A stretch of 64,000 bases of DNA from NCBI RefSeq assembly GCF_029870595.1, contig NZ_JAPDIR010000001.1:62001-126000 (forward strand). The letters run 5' to 3'. Origin of the DNA: Sphingomonas sp. CBMAI 2297 (lineage in GTDB: Bacteria; Pseudomonadota; Alphaproteobacteria; Sphingomonadales; Sphingomonadaceae). Numbering within the stretch: position 1 is the stretch's first letter; the number at the start of each line of letters is the position of its first letter. Both the position numbers and the translations under genes were made by a program. Of this stretch, positions 63,255 through 64,000 are shown in pieces. The notes beneath the pieces are model-generated. The model was not told the origin of the DNA. It worked only from the letters and a program-made list of their open reading frames with translations, and did not search any database.

Positions 63255-64000
63255 TCCAGCGGCGGTGCTATTTTTTTGGCGCTAGATTTTGCGCTCGGGT
63301 CAAATCTGGATTCCTTATATATGAGCGCGATTACAAGTTCATCTCTTTGATCGGATTTGTTATTGCCTTTAACAAGTGTGGCAATTTCAGAGTAGGTTAA
63401 GCGATCTTTCGTGCCTCCATATCCGCCGTCCCAACCGGCAATGGGTGCGCTCATACAGGCCGCTGAAGGAGAGTTAATGCAGGATATTATCTGATTCACA
63501 CCGAGTTTGGAAATGCCCGGAAGCGCCCCTTGGATGGCGCTTTCTAGCTTCGCATTCCGGTAACCACCGGCTGCATTCGAAGCCGCCGGGTTCGTACTTG
63601 TGCAGCTACTTCCAGCTGGGCAGCCACCAAAAAGGCCAAACATTCCTGACGGGTCGGTAGCATTAATTGGATCGGCCCCTACGTACGCGTAAGAGTTGAG
63701 GCCATCGCTATAACCAATCGGATCAGTCTGGTAGTCGGTAGTCGAGCTAGTGTCCGATCCCTTGGTCGCCACCGGATAGCGGGTCTTAACGAGGCGATAG
63801 ACGCCGTCATATTCATAGGTCGTCTTGTTGCCTTCGGCGTCGGTTACCGATGCCACCCGACCGTTGTTAGAATAGGTCGTGCTTACGTCATCCGATTGGG
63901 TGTCGGTCACGCCAAAGGCTGAGGTGACCTTCGTAACGTGGTCGGCGACATCGTAGGTGGTTTTCGTAATGCGGTCAGGCCCTGCCGCGCCGGTGGTGCC
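63251..64000 (-). CDS. Rhs/YD-repeat polymorphic toxin, C-terminal part (5' end off the window)
   Basis: The open frame runs in from the right edge. It reads YD repeats (RITKTTYDVADHVTKVTSAF; GRVASVTDAEGNKTTYEYDG), then the Rhs hyperconserved end DPIGYSDGLNSYAYVGADPI with NATDPSG, which marks the core/toxin junction. After it comes a variable C-terminal domain whose end (DELVIALIYKESRFDPSAK) starts an SLT-type transglycosylase fold with the catalytic Glu in KES. The frame then stops early at 63251-63253 because of the A7 run. The core between TTDYQ and TDPIGY seems deleted (see findings). Probably delivered by a type VI or other secretion system; none is in view. Confidence 0.85.
   Translation of the reverse strand, partial: GTTGAAGPDRITKTTYDVADHVTKVTSAFGVTDTQSDDVSTTYSNNGRVASVTDAEGNKTTYEYDGVYRLVKTRYPVATKGSDTSSTTDYQTDPIGYSDGLNSYAYVGADPINATDPSGMFGLFGGCPAGSSCTSTNPAASNAAGGYRNAKLESAIQGALPGISKLGVNQIISCINSPSAACMSAPIAGWDGGYGGTKDRLTYSEIATLVKGNNKSDQRDELVIALIYKESRFDPSAKSSAKKIAPPLD

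Overview
This window is chromosomal DNA from a GC-rich, yellow-pigmented alphaproteobacterium, most likely a Sphingomonas or close relative (Sphingomonadales). The evidence is the protein signatures (CrtY/CrtI/CrtB carotenoid genes, a sphingomonad-type TonB-dependent receptor, an SDHAF4-like DUF1674 protein, LytS-type kinases), the strong GC bias, and frequent 4-nt ATGA/GTGA overlaps between consecutive genes. Almost every base from 1 to 60.4 kb is dense housekeeping sequence. From about 60.5 kb to the right edge the DNA becomes clearly AT-richer and mosaic.

Layout. 0-6 kb: ftsK (3' end off the window), a UbiH-type hydroxylase, a Lon-substrate-binding-domain protein coupled to a CnoX-like thioredoxin, and tRNA-Gly(GCC). 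6-10.5 kb: DUF2147 and DUF72 proteins and a large TonB-dependent receptor with its terminator. 10.5-13.3 kb: a gcdH / GNAT / CaiB operon, probably for glutaryl-CoA metabolism. 13.4-18.8 kb: hemC-hemD-hypothetical, divergent from tsaD-gpsA-DUF1697, plus a 52-codon SDHAF4-like gene. 18.8-24.4 kb: rsmB-rpe-heparinase-small ORF-purH. 24.4-33.2 kb, minus strand: polA coupled to a flippase, a class A beta-lactamase-like protein, and nadB coupled to a glycosyltransferase that seems to start with CTG. 33.3-43.4 kb: an esterase, an ABC ATPase, two paralogous LytS-type histidine kinases flanking a CHCC zinc-finger gene, tldD-CPBP protease-DUF5996-PNPOx-DUF2007, and a divergent TetR/GST pair with a palindromic operator. 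43.5-47.7 kb: carotenoid operon crtY-crtI-LOG-crtB. 47.8-58.4 kb: an ATM1-type ABC exporter, a hydrolase, a HerA-like ATPase, a recQ operon, a sterol desaturase and a GMC oxidoreductase. 58.6-60.4 kb: glnK-amtB for ammonium uptake.

The accessory right end (60.9-64 kb) holds a degraded toxin-antitoxin module, an IS5-like transposase remnant, and a minus-strand Rhs/YD-repeat polymorphic toxin. The Rhs C-terminus reads as a lytic-transglycosylase (SLT/lysozyme-like) domain split by a one-base shift at a run of seven A. It is followed, with a 4-nt overlap, by a secreted 163-aa protein that I propose is a periplasmic immunity protein. Two more small exported or lipoprotein genes follow on the same strand. 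This Rhs-SLT effector with its candidate immunity array is the most promising undescribed system in the window.
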